In this document: piece by piece, positions 7,549-15,109 of the stretch | Position numbering within the stretch: the stretch's first letter is position 1 | Layout: every line of letters starts with the position of its first letter | DNA from: JACCVG01 sp963790245 | GTDB taxonomy: Bacteria; Actinomycetota; Thermoleophilia; Solirubrobacterales; Thermoleophilaceae | NCBI GenBank assembly: GCA_963790245.1 | Contig: CAWBNP010000002.1 | Location: 1,798,001 to 1,862,000 of the forward strand | Direction: 5' to 3' | Length of the DNA stretch: 64,000 nucleotides | The notes under the pieces: generated by a model | Database searches by the model: none | Told to the model about the DNA's origin: nothing | Seen by the model: the letters and a program-made list of their open reading frames with translations, nothing else | Program-made: the position numbers and the translations under genes

Positions 7549-8703
7549 TTGACCGCTAAAGAGGATGGACCGCTGCTCGTCGCAGAGCCGGCCGAGTTTC
7601 CGTTCGGTGAGATCGAGGAACTCCGCTCACTGGTCGGAGAGGGTCGCGAGCGCGGCTTCCTGACGTTCAACGAGATCGCCTCGTGCCTGGAGGAGGTCGA
7701 CGTCACCAAGGAGCAGGTCTCCCAGCTCCACGCCCACCTGCTCGAGCACGGCGTCGAGATCGTCAACGAGGACGGCAAGCCGGCCGTCTCCGATGTTGCC
7801 GGTGTCGAGGCATCGGTCGCCAACAAGGACGCCGAGGGCACAGGCGCCAAGAAGGTCGAGATCGACCTGACGGTCGAGCCGAGCCTCGACTCGCTGCGCC
7901 TCTACCTCCGTTCGATCGGCCGCGTGGAACTGCTCACCGCAGAGCAGGAGGTCGCCCTCGCCCAGCGCATCGAGCGCGGCGACATGCGCGCCAAGCAGCA
8001 CATGATCGAGGCCAACCTGCGGCTCGTCGTCTCGATCGCCAAGGGCTACCTCGGACGTGGGCTCACGTTTCTCGACCTGATCCAGGAGGGTTCGCTCGGG
8101 CTGATCCGCGCCGTCGAGAAGTTCGACTACCGGCGCGGTTACAAGTTCTCCACCTACGCGACCTGGTGGATCCGCCAGGCCGTGACCCGCGCGATCGCCG
8201 ACAAGGCGCGCACGATCCGGATTCCGGTACACATGGTCGAGAAGCTCAACAAGGTCGTCCACGTCGAGCGTGCGCTCGTCCAGGAGCTCGGCCGCGAGCC
8301 GACTCCGGAGGAGATCGCCGAGGAGCTCGAGATAACCCCGCGCGAGGTCAAGGACATCCTGCGGATGGCGCAGCTACCGGTCTCGCTGGAGAAGCCCGTC
8401 GGCGACGAGGAGGATTCCGAGCTCGGCGACTTCATCCCGGACGATGGAGCCGATTCGCCCCTCGAGTGCGCGATCGAGAACTTGCGCAAGGAGAACGTGC
8501 GGCTGGCGCTCGACGCGCTTCCGGTCCGCGAGCGCGAGGTGATCGAGATGCGCTTCGGCCTCAAGGGCCACCAGGCGCGAACGCTCGAGGAGGTCGGTCG
8601 CGCGTTCGGAGTCACGCGCGAGCGGATCCGCCAGATCGAGAACAACACGCTCAAGAAGCTCGAGCTGCTTCCCGAGGCCCAGCGCCTGCGGGATACGGTC
8701 TGA
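7549..8703 (+). CDS. rpoD: Primary RNA polymerase sigma factor (RpoD/SigA)
   Basis: Group 1/2 sigma-70 factor that directs RNA polymerase to housekeeping promoters. 384 aa. Seen: a region 1.1-like N-terminal helical domain (about residues 12-75), region 1.2 (LDSLRLYLRSIGRVELLTAE), region 2 with the -10-binding core FLDLIQEGSLGLIRAVEKFD and YATWWIRQAVTRAI, region 3, and region 4 with ERIRQIENNTLKKL for the -35 element. TTG start at 7549, preceded by AGGA 4 nt upstream. As the only sigma factor in the window it most likely recognises the TANNNT promoters listed here. It could be a SigB-like paralogue; the length and region 1.1 favour the essential one. Confidence 0.93.
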   Translation: MTAKEDGPLLVAEPAEFPFGEIEELRSLVGEGRERGFLTFNEIASCLEEVDVTKEQVSQLHAHLLEHGVEIVNEDGKPAVSDVAGVEASVANKDAEGTGAKKVEIDLTVEPSLDSLRLYLRSIGRVELLTAEQEVALAQRIERGDMRAKQHMIEANLRLVVSIAKGYLGRGLTFLDLIQEGSLGLIRAVEKFDYRRGYKFSTYATWWIRQAVTRAIADKARTIRIPVHMVEKLNKVVHVERALVQELGREPTPEEIAEELEITPREVKDILRMAQLPVSLEKPVGDEEDSELGDFIPDDGADSPLECAIENLRKENVRLALDALPVREREVIEMRFGLKGHQARTLEEVGRAFGVTRERIRQIENNTLKKLELLPEAQRLRDTV

Positions 8704-8718
8704 GCAGAGCGCGACCTC

Positions 8719-8724
8719 TACAAT
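8719..8724 (+). promoter_or_regulatory. -10 element of tRNA-Tyr
   Basis: TACAAT located 12 nt before the mature 5' end of tRNA-Tyr, a spacing that would start transcription about 6 nt ahead of the tRNA. No convincing -35 hexamer 17 bp upstream. Confidence 0.5.
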
Positions 8725-8736
8725 CCCGAGCCGCTC

Positions 8737-8818
8737 GGGGGGATGTCCGAGTGGTTAAAGGAGACGGGCTGTAAACCCGTTGGCTCTGCCTACGCAGGTT
8801 CGAATCCTGCTCCCCCCA
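8737..8818 (+). tRNA. tRNA-Tyr (GTA)
   Basis: Class II cloverleaf. Acceptor GGGGGGA pairs with TCCCCCC (8811-8817) plus discriminator A. Anticodon stem ACGGG/CCCGT encloses loop CTGTAAA with anticodon GTA. A long variable arm (TGGCTCTGCCTAC) follows, as expected for bacterial tRNA-Tyr, then the T arm GCAGG-TTCGAAT-CCTGC. CCA is not encoded. Confidence 0.97.
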
Positions 8819-8875
8819 TTCGTCCCGCTCGGAAGGCTACGCAACCCCTAGCCCTCCACGGGTTCTGGGCGGTCA

Positions 8876-9060
8876 TTAGCGCACCGCCACCGCGCGCGCC
8901 CGTGTGTGGGCATCGAGTTTGTTCATCGCGTTCCCGATGTGGGTCTTGACCGTTTCGGGATCCAGCCCTCGAGGTCGCAGGCCGAGTTGTTGCCGGCCAC
9001 CAGGTGCCGCTGGTCGTCGGTGATCAGGATCGGAAACGGGGGGTAACGACGCTTTTCTCC
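8876..9060 (-). pseudogene. Relic of a PAS-LuxR transcriptional regulator
   Basis: The 370 bases between tRNA-Tyr and the glycoside hydrolase contain no intact gene, only a decayed regulator on the minus strand. One frame reads FPILITDDQRHLVAGNNSAC (about 9037 down to 8975), a PAS-domain start. Immediately afterwards, in another frame, comes the C-terminal half of a LuxR helix-turn-helix (LDPETVKTHIGNAMNKL, then RARAVAVR and TAA at 8876-8878). The middle of the protein is missing, and the two pieces abut out of frame, so it cannot be functional. The remainder of the gap shows nothing recognisable. Confidence 0.65.
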
Positions 9061-9188
9061 CGAACGGGCTAGGCCGCACGTCCAAGGCGCTAATACACCC
9101 GGCCAGCCCGGCTAGCCAAATCTACGGGACCCCCCGCCCGCTCCCCGACTTAGAGCACATCCGGATCACTCACGGGAAGGCAGTTGAG

Positions 9189-10919
9189 ATGAGAGCGTGC
9201 GAGCAGACGACTCCGACCACCACCCCTCGCTGTCGCCCGCGTATGCGCCACACGGTTGCCCCCGACAGTTTTGGGCGGGCTCGGAGACTGCTCCTGGTCG
9301 TCGGGCTGGTCCTCTGTGGCCCATTCGCCGGCTCCGCTCAAGCTGCGCAAGTGGGAGTGGGGCCCGACACGAGCATCGGGACCGACAGCGAGACGGCAGC
9401 ACGGACGGTTGCCCTGGAGAAGGCGGCCGGTGTCCGCTACGCCCGCGAGGGCGCCGGCTGGTTTCTTGCCCAGCCCGACCCCGACGGTCCGTTCTCGGAG
9501 GAATACGAGCACGCCCTCGACAGGATCGTGCAGAACGATCTGGCCGCCGGGATAAAGCCGGTGATGCTGATCAGCCACCCGCCCTACTGGGCCTCGGCGG
9601 ACCCGGACAAGTACACCGATGGCGCTGGTCGGCAGCACTGGGACATGTACTACAAGCCTGCCGACCTCCAAGCGTACGCAAGGTTCGTCAACTACATCGT
9701 TGACCGCTACAGCCGGATGGGCGTTCAGCACTACGAGATCTGGAACGAGCCGAACCTCGACGCCTTTTGGCCCGCCGGGGTGGATGCAGCGGACTACACG
9801 CAGCTCTTGAACGCCGCCTACGACGCGGCGAAGCAGGCAGACCAGGATTCGATCGTTATCGCCGCGGGCGTCGCCAACGACCCCAACGCCTACGAGTACG
9901 CCGATGCGCTCTACCGCGCGGGTGCGAAGTTCGACCGGTTCAACTACCACGTTTATCCGATGTCGGAGCCCGGCGACTGCTGGAGTGACGACGGATCCCA
10001 CAAGTCCGTCAACGCGTTTTGCAGCATCGAAGAGATCCGCAAGGTCATGATCGCGCATGGCGATAGCCGCCCGATGTGGCTTACCGAGTTTGGCTATTCG
10101 GCTTGCGCCGAAGAGGATGACCCGACCCACGCTTGTTACACCGAGGAGGAGCAGGCGTCGGCTCTGACCGCCTCGTTCGAGGCCCTGGACGCCGACTACC
10201 CCTACGTGGAGGCCGCGAGCTGGGGCAACTTCCGGGACATCGCCGAGGGTCCTTGGCCGGACTGGTACGCGAAGCTCGGCGTGTTGCGGCGTGACTTTTC
10301 CGAGCGGCCCGCCTACGAGGCGCTCAAGCGATATGCGACCAGCAAGACGGTCGACGTCGGCGTTCCGCTCAACGTGGGCCTGGTCGGCGACGGCCGGGGC
10401 GAGGTCAGCGTCACCTCGGGGTTAGGCAGGATTGACTGCGGCGTCGACTGCTCGAGGGACTACGTCCTGGGAACGGCCGTCACGCTAAGAGCAACTCCTG
10501 CTCCCGGATCGACGTTCGGACGCTGGCAGGGTGGGGGGTGCGGGTCCGCGGCGACCTGCACGGTGACGGTCCGGCAGGCGCTGAACCTAAAGGCGCTGTT
10601 TACGCTCGAGGCGGAGACCGACGTCAAGGCCCCGAACACCACCATCACGCACGTGCCCAGATCCGGGAAGCGAGCTGGGACGATCTTCCGCTTCCGCTTT
10701 CGGTCGACCGAGCGGAAGTCGACCTTCCTCTGCAAACTCGACCGCGGCAAGTTCAAAGTCTGCCGGCAGGGTCCCCCGAATGCCAGGGGAACCTCGAGCC
10801 GCAAAGTCGATTTGGCAATCCTCGCCCGGGGGCGTCACCGCTTCGCGGTCAGGGCGATCGACAGGGCCGGGAACGAGGACCCGACGCCAGCGACCTCAAC
10901 CTTCGAGGTCACTCGCTGA
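9189..10919 (+). CDS. Secreted clan-A glycoside hydrolase (GH39-like) with two C-terminal beta domains
   Basis: Extracellular polysaccharide-active enzyme, 576 aa. A twin-arginine-rich leader and hydrophobic stretch (RRLLLVVGLVLCGPF, about 32-46) form a signal peptide; ATG 9243 is an alternative start. The (beta/alpha)8 domain (about 55-385) has the clan-A acid/base Glu187 in IWNEPN and nucleophile Glu300 in WLTEFGY. After it come an InlB-type beta repeat (about 390-475, with two cysteine pairs, WQGGGCG) and an Ig-like domain (480-576, TFLCKLD, AGNEDPTPATSTF) often found in thermoleophilial surface proteins. Substrate unknown. An AAGG sequence precedes the start by about 11 nt. Stands alone between a relic and a small hypothetical gene. 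Confidence 0.82.
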   Translation: MRACEQTTPTTTPRCRPRMRHTVAPDSFGRARRLLLVVGLVLCGPFAGSAQAAQVGVGPDTSIGTDSETAARTVALEKAAGVRYAREGAGWFLAQPDPDGPFSEEYEHALDRIVQNDLAAGIKPVMLISHPPYWASADPDKYTDGAGRQHWDMYYKPADLQAYARFVNYIVDRYSRMGVQHYEIWNEPNLDAFWPAGVDAADYTQLLNAAYDAAKQADQDSIVIAAGVANDPNAYEYADALYRAGAKFDRFNYHVYPMSEPGDCWSDDGSHKSVNAFCSIEEIRKVMIAHGDSRPMWLTEFGYSACAEEDDPTHACYTEEEQASALTASFEALDADYPYVEAASWGNFRDIAEGPWPDWYAKLGVLRRDFSERPAYEALKRYATSKTVDVGVPLNVGLVGDGRGEVSVTSGLGRIDCGVDCSRDYVLGTAVTLRATPAPGSTFGRWQGGGCGSAATCTVTVRQALNLKALFTLEAETDVKAPNTTITHVPRSGKRAGTIFRFRFRSTERKSTFLCKLDRGKFKVCRQGPPNARGTSSRKVDLAILARGRHRFAVRAIDRAGNEDPTPATSTFEVTR

Positions 10920-10946
10920 CGATCTGACCTTCAGCCACGCCCCCAC

Positions 10947-10952
10947 TACAAT
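10947..10952 (+). promoter_or_regulatory. -10 element, leaderless promoter
   Basis: TACAAT, a near-perfect -10 hexamer, ends 6 nt before the ATG at 10959. Transcription would start at or next to the A of the start codon, so the mRNA is probably leaderless; no Shine-Dalgarno is present. Confidence 0.6.
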
Positions 10953-10958
10953 CCACGC

Positions 10959-11294
10959 ATGGCGACGCTACGGGAGGAGCGATTGGCAGACAACGAGGCG
11001 CTTTTCCGACTCGCGAACGAGCGGATCGCTCAGTGGGAGGAGCGGCAGGACGTTGACGCGGAGCCAGATTTCTACCTCTGTGAGTGTTCTGACATCGGCT
11101 GCCGCGAGAAGGTGCGGCTGAGCAAGGCCGAGTACGAGGCCGTTCGCTCGGACCCCTGCCACTTCCTCGTCGCCGCCGGCCACGACGTGCCGGAGGTCGA
11201 GTCGGTGATCGAGGATCACGGGAGCTGGGCGAAGGTCGAGAAGAACTCCGATCTCGTCGGCATGCTCGAGGCCACGGATCCGCGCTCAGACTGA
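10959..11294 (+). CDS. Conserved hypothetical protein (actinobacterial type)
   Basis: 111-aa soluble protein without signal peptide or membrane helix. N-terminal helix rich in Glu/Arg (LREERLADNEALFRLANERI), then YLCECSDIGCREKVRLSKAEYE with three cysteines, then FLVAAGH. The C-E-C...C arrangement and the YE-x-VR segment are recurrent in uncharacterised actinobacterial proteins; a metal site is possible but unproven. Expressed from a leaderless promoter and followed without gap by the flavoprotein gene (TGA then GTG), so the two are probably co-transcribed. Confidence 0.7.
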   Translation: MATLREERLADNEALFRLANERIAQWEERQDVDAEPDFYLCECSDIGCREKVRLSKAEYEAVRSDPCHFLVAAGHDVPEVESVIEDHGSWAKVEKNSDLVGMLEATDPRSD

Positions 11295-12953
11295 GTGTCG
11301 AGCAGCGCGGACGTAATCGTTGTAGGCGCCGGCCTGGCCGGTCTGGTTGCGACCGCCGAACTCGCCGATGCCGGACGGTCGGTGATCCTGGTCGAGCAGG
11401 AACCCGAGGTCTCGCTCGGCGGCCAGGCGTTCTGGTCCTTCGGCGGTCTGTTTCTCGTCGACAGCCCCGAGCAGCGTCGGATGCGGATCCGCGATTCGCG
11501 CGAGCTCGCATTGCAGGACTGGCTCGGGACGGCGGGCTTCGACCGCGAGGAGGACCACTGGCCGCGCAAGTGGGCTGAGGCCTACGTCGACTTCGCCGCC
11601 GGTGAGAAGCGCTCGTGGCTCCACGCCCAGGGGGTCCGCTTCCTCCCCAACCCCGGCTGGGCCGAGCGCGGTGGCTACCTGGCGACCGGCCACGGCAACT
11701 CCGTCCCGCGCTTCCACGTCGTCTGGGGCACCGGCCCCGGCGTGATCGCGCCGTTCGTCAGACGCGTGCGCGAGGCCGAGCGGCGCGGGCTGGTCAGGCT
11801 GGCGTTCCGCCACCGGGTCAACGGCCTGACTAGCAGCGCGGGCGCGATCACCGGCGTCGAGGGCGAGGTCCTGGAGCCGAGCGCGGTGGCCCGCGGCGAG
11901 GCCAGCTCGCGCGTCGTCGTCGGCGAGTTCTCGCTTCAGGCCCAGGCGGTGATCGTGACCTCCGGCGGGATCGGAGCCAACCACGACCTGGTGCGCAAGA
12001 ACTGGCCGAGCCGGTTGGGAACCCCGCCTGACCGAATGCTCTCGGGCGTTCCGGAGCATGTTGATGGGCGGATGCTCGCCATCAGCGAGGATGCAGGCGC
12101 CAACCTGATCAACCGCGATCGGATGTGGCACTACGTCGAGGGAATCCAGAACTGGGACCCGATCTGGGCGCGGCACGGTATCCGGATCCTGCCCGGGCCC
12201 TCGTCGGTCTGGCTCGACGCGCGCGGCAACCGGCTGCCGGTCCCGCTTTTCCCGGGCTTTGACACGCTCGGCACGCTCGACCACATCATGAAGACGGGTC
12301 ATGACCACACCTGGTTTGTGCTGACCCAGAAGATCATCGAGAAGGAGTTCGCGCTGTCGGGCTCGGAGCAGAACGCCGACATCACGGGCAAGAGCGTCCG
12401 TCAGGTGCTGGCCGGCCGGCTCGGGTCGGGGGCGCCGCCCGCGGTTGAGGCCTTCAAGACCAACGGCGTCGATTTCGTGGTCGAGAAGGACCTCGCCTCG
12501 CTCGTACGCGGGATGAACGCGGTCACCGGCGAGAATCTGCTCGAGTTCGGCACCGTCGAGCGCGAGGTGGTCGCCCGCGATCGAGAGCTTGACAACCCCT
12601 ACACCAAGGATCTCCAGATCACCGCGATCCACGGCGCCCGACGCTATTTTGCCGACCGCGTCAGCCGGATCGCAAGCCCGCACCGGATCCTTGACCCGAC
12701 GGCCGGCCCGCTGATCGCCGTGCGGCTCTCGATCGTCACGCGCAAGACGCTCGGTGGCCTGGAGACCGACCTCTCCGCCCGCGCGCTCAGCGCGAGCGGC
12801 GAGCCGCTCCCGGGCCTCTACGCGGCAGGCGAAGTCGCGGGCTTCGGCGGCGGCGGCGTCCACGGCTACCGCTCGCTCGAGGGCACCTTTCTCGGCGGCT
12901 GCATCTTCTCGGGCCGGACCGCGGGCCGCGCCGCCGCGGCCGCCGTCAGCTGA
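11295..12953 (+). CDS. FAD-dependent dehydrogenase, 3-ketosteroid/fumarate reductase superfamily
   Basis: 552-aa flavoprotein of the FAD_binding_2 fold. Seen: N-terminal dinucleotide motif VVGAGLAGLVATAELADAG and the E of the ADP-binding strand (VEQE), the GGQAFWSFGG loop, a long substrate domain, and the C-terminal FAD motif GLYAAGEVAGFGGGG. Relatives oxidise steroids or reduce fumarate-like compounds; this group is usually annotated as 'FAD-binding dehydrogenase' of unknown substrate. GTG start at 11295 directly after the stop of the preceding gene. No signal peptide, so cytoplasmic. Specific steroid activity should not be assumed. Confidence 0.85.
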   Translation: MSSSADVIVVGAGLAGLVATAELADAGRSVILVEQEPEVSLGGQAFWSFGGLFLVDSPEQRRMRIRDSRELALQDWLGTAGFDREEDHWPRKWAEAYVDFAAGEKRSWLHAQGVRFLPNPGWAERGGYLATGHGNSVPRFHVVWGTGPGVIAPFVRRVREAERRGLVRLAFRHRVNGLTSSAGAITGVEGEVLEPSAVARGEASSRVVVGEFSLQAQAVIVTSGGIGANHDLVRKNWPSRLGTPPDRMLSGVPEHVDGRMLAISEDAGANLINRDRMWHYVEGIQNWDPIWARHGIRILPGPSSVWLDARGNRLPVPLFPGFDTLGTLDHIMKTGHDHTWFVLTQKIIEKEFALSGSEQNADITGKSVRQVLAGRLGSGAPPAVEAFKTNGVDFVVEKDLASLVRGMNAVTGENLLEFGTVEREVVARDRELDNPYTKDLQITAIHGARRYFADRVSRIASPHRILDPTAGPLIAVRLSIVTRKTLGGLETDLSARALSASGEPLPGLYAAGEVAGFGGGGVHGYRSLEGTFLGGCIFSGRTAGRAAAAAVS

Positions 12954-13035
12954 CCTACGCACGCTGTCGGCCCCCGGCGACGCCTTGCCTGCGAGAATGC
13001 GAACCCCGGCACACACGACCCGAGCGAGGGACCGC

Positions 13036-13473
13036 ATGCGAATCACCGTGATGCTCACTACAGCCGCCGTTCTCGTCCTGGCGCCGCCCGCCCTGGCGCG
13101 CGATACCTACCGTGGCGACATCCGAGGCGGCGGAGGCGGGAACATCAGCTTCAACGCCTCCAGCGGCAGCGTGACCAACTTCGTCGTCAACAATGTCAAG
13201 CTCGCTTGCCGGCCGGACGGGGCCAACGAGAAGGGCACGCTCGGCGTCAAGCGCGCCAAGATCAACGGCAACGACCGGTTCAAGGGCAAGGGCAAAGACC
13301 GGCTTCGTGATCGCGGGCTGGTTCTTATCTTCGAGGGCACCGTGCGAGGCAACTTCAACGAAGACCGCGAGGAAGCGAAGGGCTCGGTCCGGTTCGAGCA
13401 GCGCGCCTCCTTCAACGGACAGCGAAGGACCTGCAAGAGCAAGAACCTCCGGTGGGACGCGACCCGGCGCTGA
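13036..13473 (+). CDS. Small secreted hypothetical protein
   Basis: 145 aa from ATG 13036, which follows GCGAGGG by 5 nt. A clear signal peptide (MRITVMLTTAAVLVLAPPALA) is followed by a glycine-rich start (RGGGGG), a beta-rich basic domain and two cysteines (KLACRP and RRTCKSK). No known domain recognised. Its pattern (secreted, basic, single disulfide) resembles many uncharacterised exported proteins of soil actinobacteria. The longer frame that begins at 12754 overlaps the flavoprotein gene and was not used. Confidence 0.7.
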   Translation: MRITVMLTTAAVLVLAPPALARDTYRGDIRGGGGGNISFNASSGSVTNFVVNNVKLACRPDGANEKGTLGVKRAKINGNDRFKGKGKDRLRDRGLVLIFEGTVRGNFNEDREEAKGSVRFEQRASFNGQRRTCKSKNLRWDATRR

Positions 13474-13483
13474 AGTCGATTAC

Positions 13484-15046
13484 CTAGGTCGCGCGCTTAC
13501 AACGCGTTGCCTTGCGCCTGGCACCCGCGTCCGGGGTTCGGCACGAGCTCCGCTTCGGCCAGACCCGCTTGTCGACGCGGACGTTGTAGAAGCCGGTCGT
13601 GCCATCGGTGTACCAGACCTCGCGACGACCCGGGGCAAAAGCCGGCTTGGACATTGCGTAGGCGCTCGGCGTCAGCCCGTTCTCGGCACGCGCCTGGGTC
13701 GGGGCGACGAAGTAGGCGATCTCCTTCGGTGACTTGAGCTTGCTGATATCGAAGACGCGCAACCCAGAGGCGATGAACGAGCAGGCGACGACCTTCGGAT
13801 CGACGGCGGTCGGGACGCTGCAGTAATGAGCGGCGTAGCCCTGGACGGGACTCTGGGCCCCGGGATCCTGAGCGGCCGCGCGATGCTCGGCGGGCTGGTT
13901 GACCTCCAGCCGCAGGTTCGAGATCACGCGCGGCCGCCGCTCATCTGAGATGTCGATGATCCGCGCGGCTCCCACGTCATCCCGCGACCCGCCGCCACTC
14001 AACCCGTCCGTGTACTCGTCGAACTCGAGCAGGTGAGGCTTGCCGCGAACACTGAACGGCGTTGCGTTCTGGGGGATCGAAGCCGATTTCCAGGTCAGTC
14101 GGCTGACCTCGCGCGTCTTCGGGTTGGGCTCCGAGCCTGGATCTCGGAGGTGTCGAGGATCATCAGCTCGCCCGCGATCGGGTCTGCGACGTAGGCCCGG
14201 TTGCCGTCATCGCTGAGCGACATACCGTGGGACACGATGTTGCCCTGCCAGATCGGGTCCGGCTGCCTCGGGTTCGGTGACATCGATCGCGGTGATCGCC
14301 TCGACCGCCGTCCCGTTTGCGTAGAAGGTCTTGCCATCTCTGCTGAATCCGCTTTCGTGCCCGAACCGGGCGACCAGTTCGGTCGACTGGAGGACCGGGT
14401 GCCGGCAGTCGGCGCTCAGGTCATAGATCGAGACGAGTCCGGGGTGCGTCATCGGGTTACCCAGCACCGCAGCGAGCAGGCCACGCTTCTTGTTGAGGCT
14501 CAGGGACTCGTGGGGGCTGAGCATCGGGAGCTCGGTCAGGGTGTCTGTCTGGACCGGGCGGGCAGGGTCGGACATGTCGAGAACGGCGACGCCGAGCGAG
14601 CTCCCGGAGAGCTTGAGCGCGTTGAGCGGGAGCAGCAGCGCGGTGTCGTAGTAGGCGCACTCGGTGCCCTGGCGATCGACGTAGCGCCAGACCTTGAATC
14701 CGCCCGAGCTGCCCTGGCGGCTGACGAGCGAGGTGTTGCAGGCGAAGCCCTCCCGCGCGGAGCCCGCCGGGACGCGACCCTGGATGCCCGGCTCCTCGCG
14801 TGAACCTGGGAGGCACTTAGCGCGCGGCGTGGCGGTGAGCGGCGGCTCTGAGTGCTTGAGCACCTTCGCCTTGGCGGGCTCCTGCCCGCCGGCCTGCCCA
14901 AGCGCGAGCAGGTCGGTCAGCTCGCCGAGGGCGGCGTGGGCGATCGGCACGATGAGCGACAGCGCGAGCAGCACGATTGCCATCGGCAACGCGTTGCGCC
15001 ACGACCGGGGACGCACCTCACGATCGCGATCAGAAGGACCTCCCAC
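13484..15046 (-). pseudogene. Exported LVIVD-type beta-propeller protein broken by two frameshifts
   Basis: Reads as a secreted repeat protein of about 520 aa: N-terminal signal anchor (LPMAIVLLALSLIVPIAHA), then repeats such as VAVLDMSDPARP, VSIYDLSAD, AITAIDVTEP, MILDTSEI, ARIIDISDERRP and LRVFDISKLKSP, as in LVIVD/YVTN-like propellers. The frame is lost near 14269 (one extra base) and restored near 14135 (one base missing); between them the original frame has a stop at 14207. GTG 15046 lies 7 nt after TAGCAT on the same strand, suggesting a leaderless start. Either a recently inactivated gene or two sequencing errors. C-terminus ends with a basic cysteine-rich tail. Confidence 0.75.
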
Positions 15047-15053
15047 CGATCTG

Positions 15054-15059
15054 ATGCTA
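15054..15059 (-). promoter_or_regulatory. -10-like element for the beta-propeller gene
   Basis: TAGCAT on the minus strand, 7 nt before GTG 15046. Matches the leaderless spacing seen elsewhere in the window and decides the start of the broken gene. Confidence 0.4.
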
Positions 15060-15109
15060 GACGTGTCCGACGGACGGGGCGGAGGACGAGTTGTAAGGTC
15101 AGGCGGCTG

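Noticed and set aside
12754..13035. N-terminal extension of the small secreted protein into the flavoprotein gene
   Set aside because: It would bury the signal peptide and reads as a Ser/Arg-rich shadow; ATG 13036 has a ribosome-binding site and a clean signal peptide.
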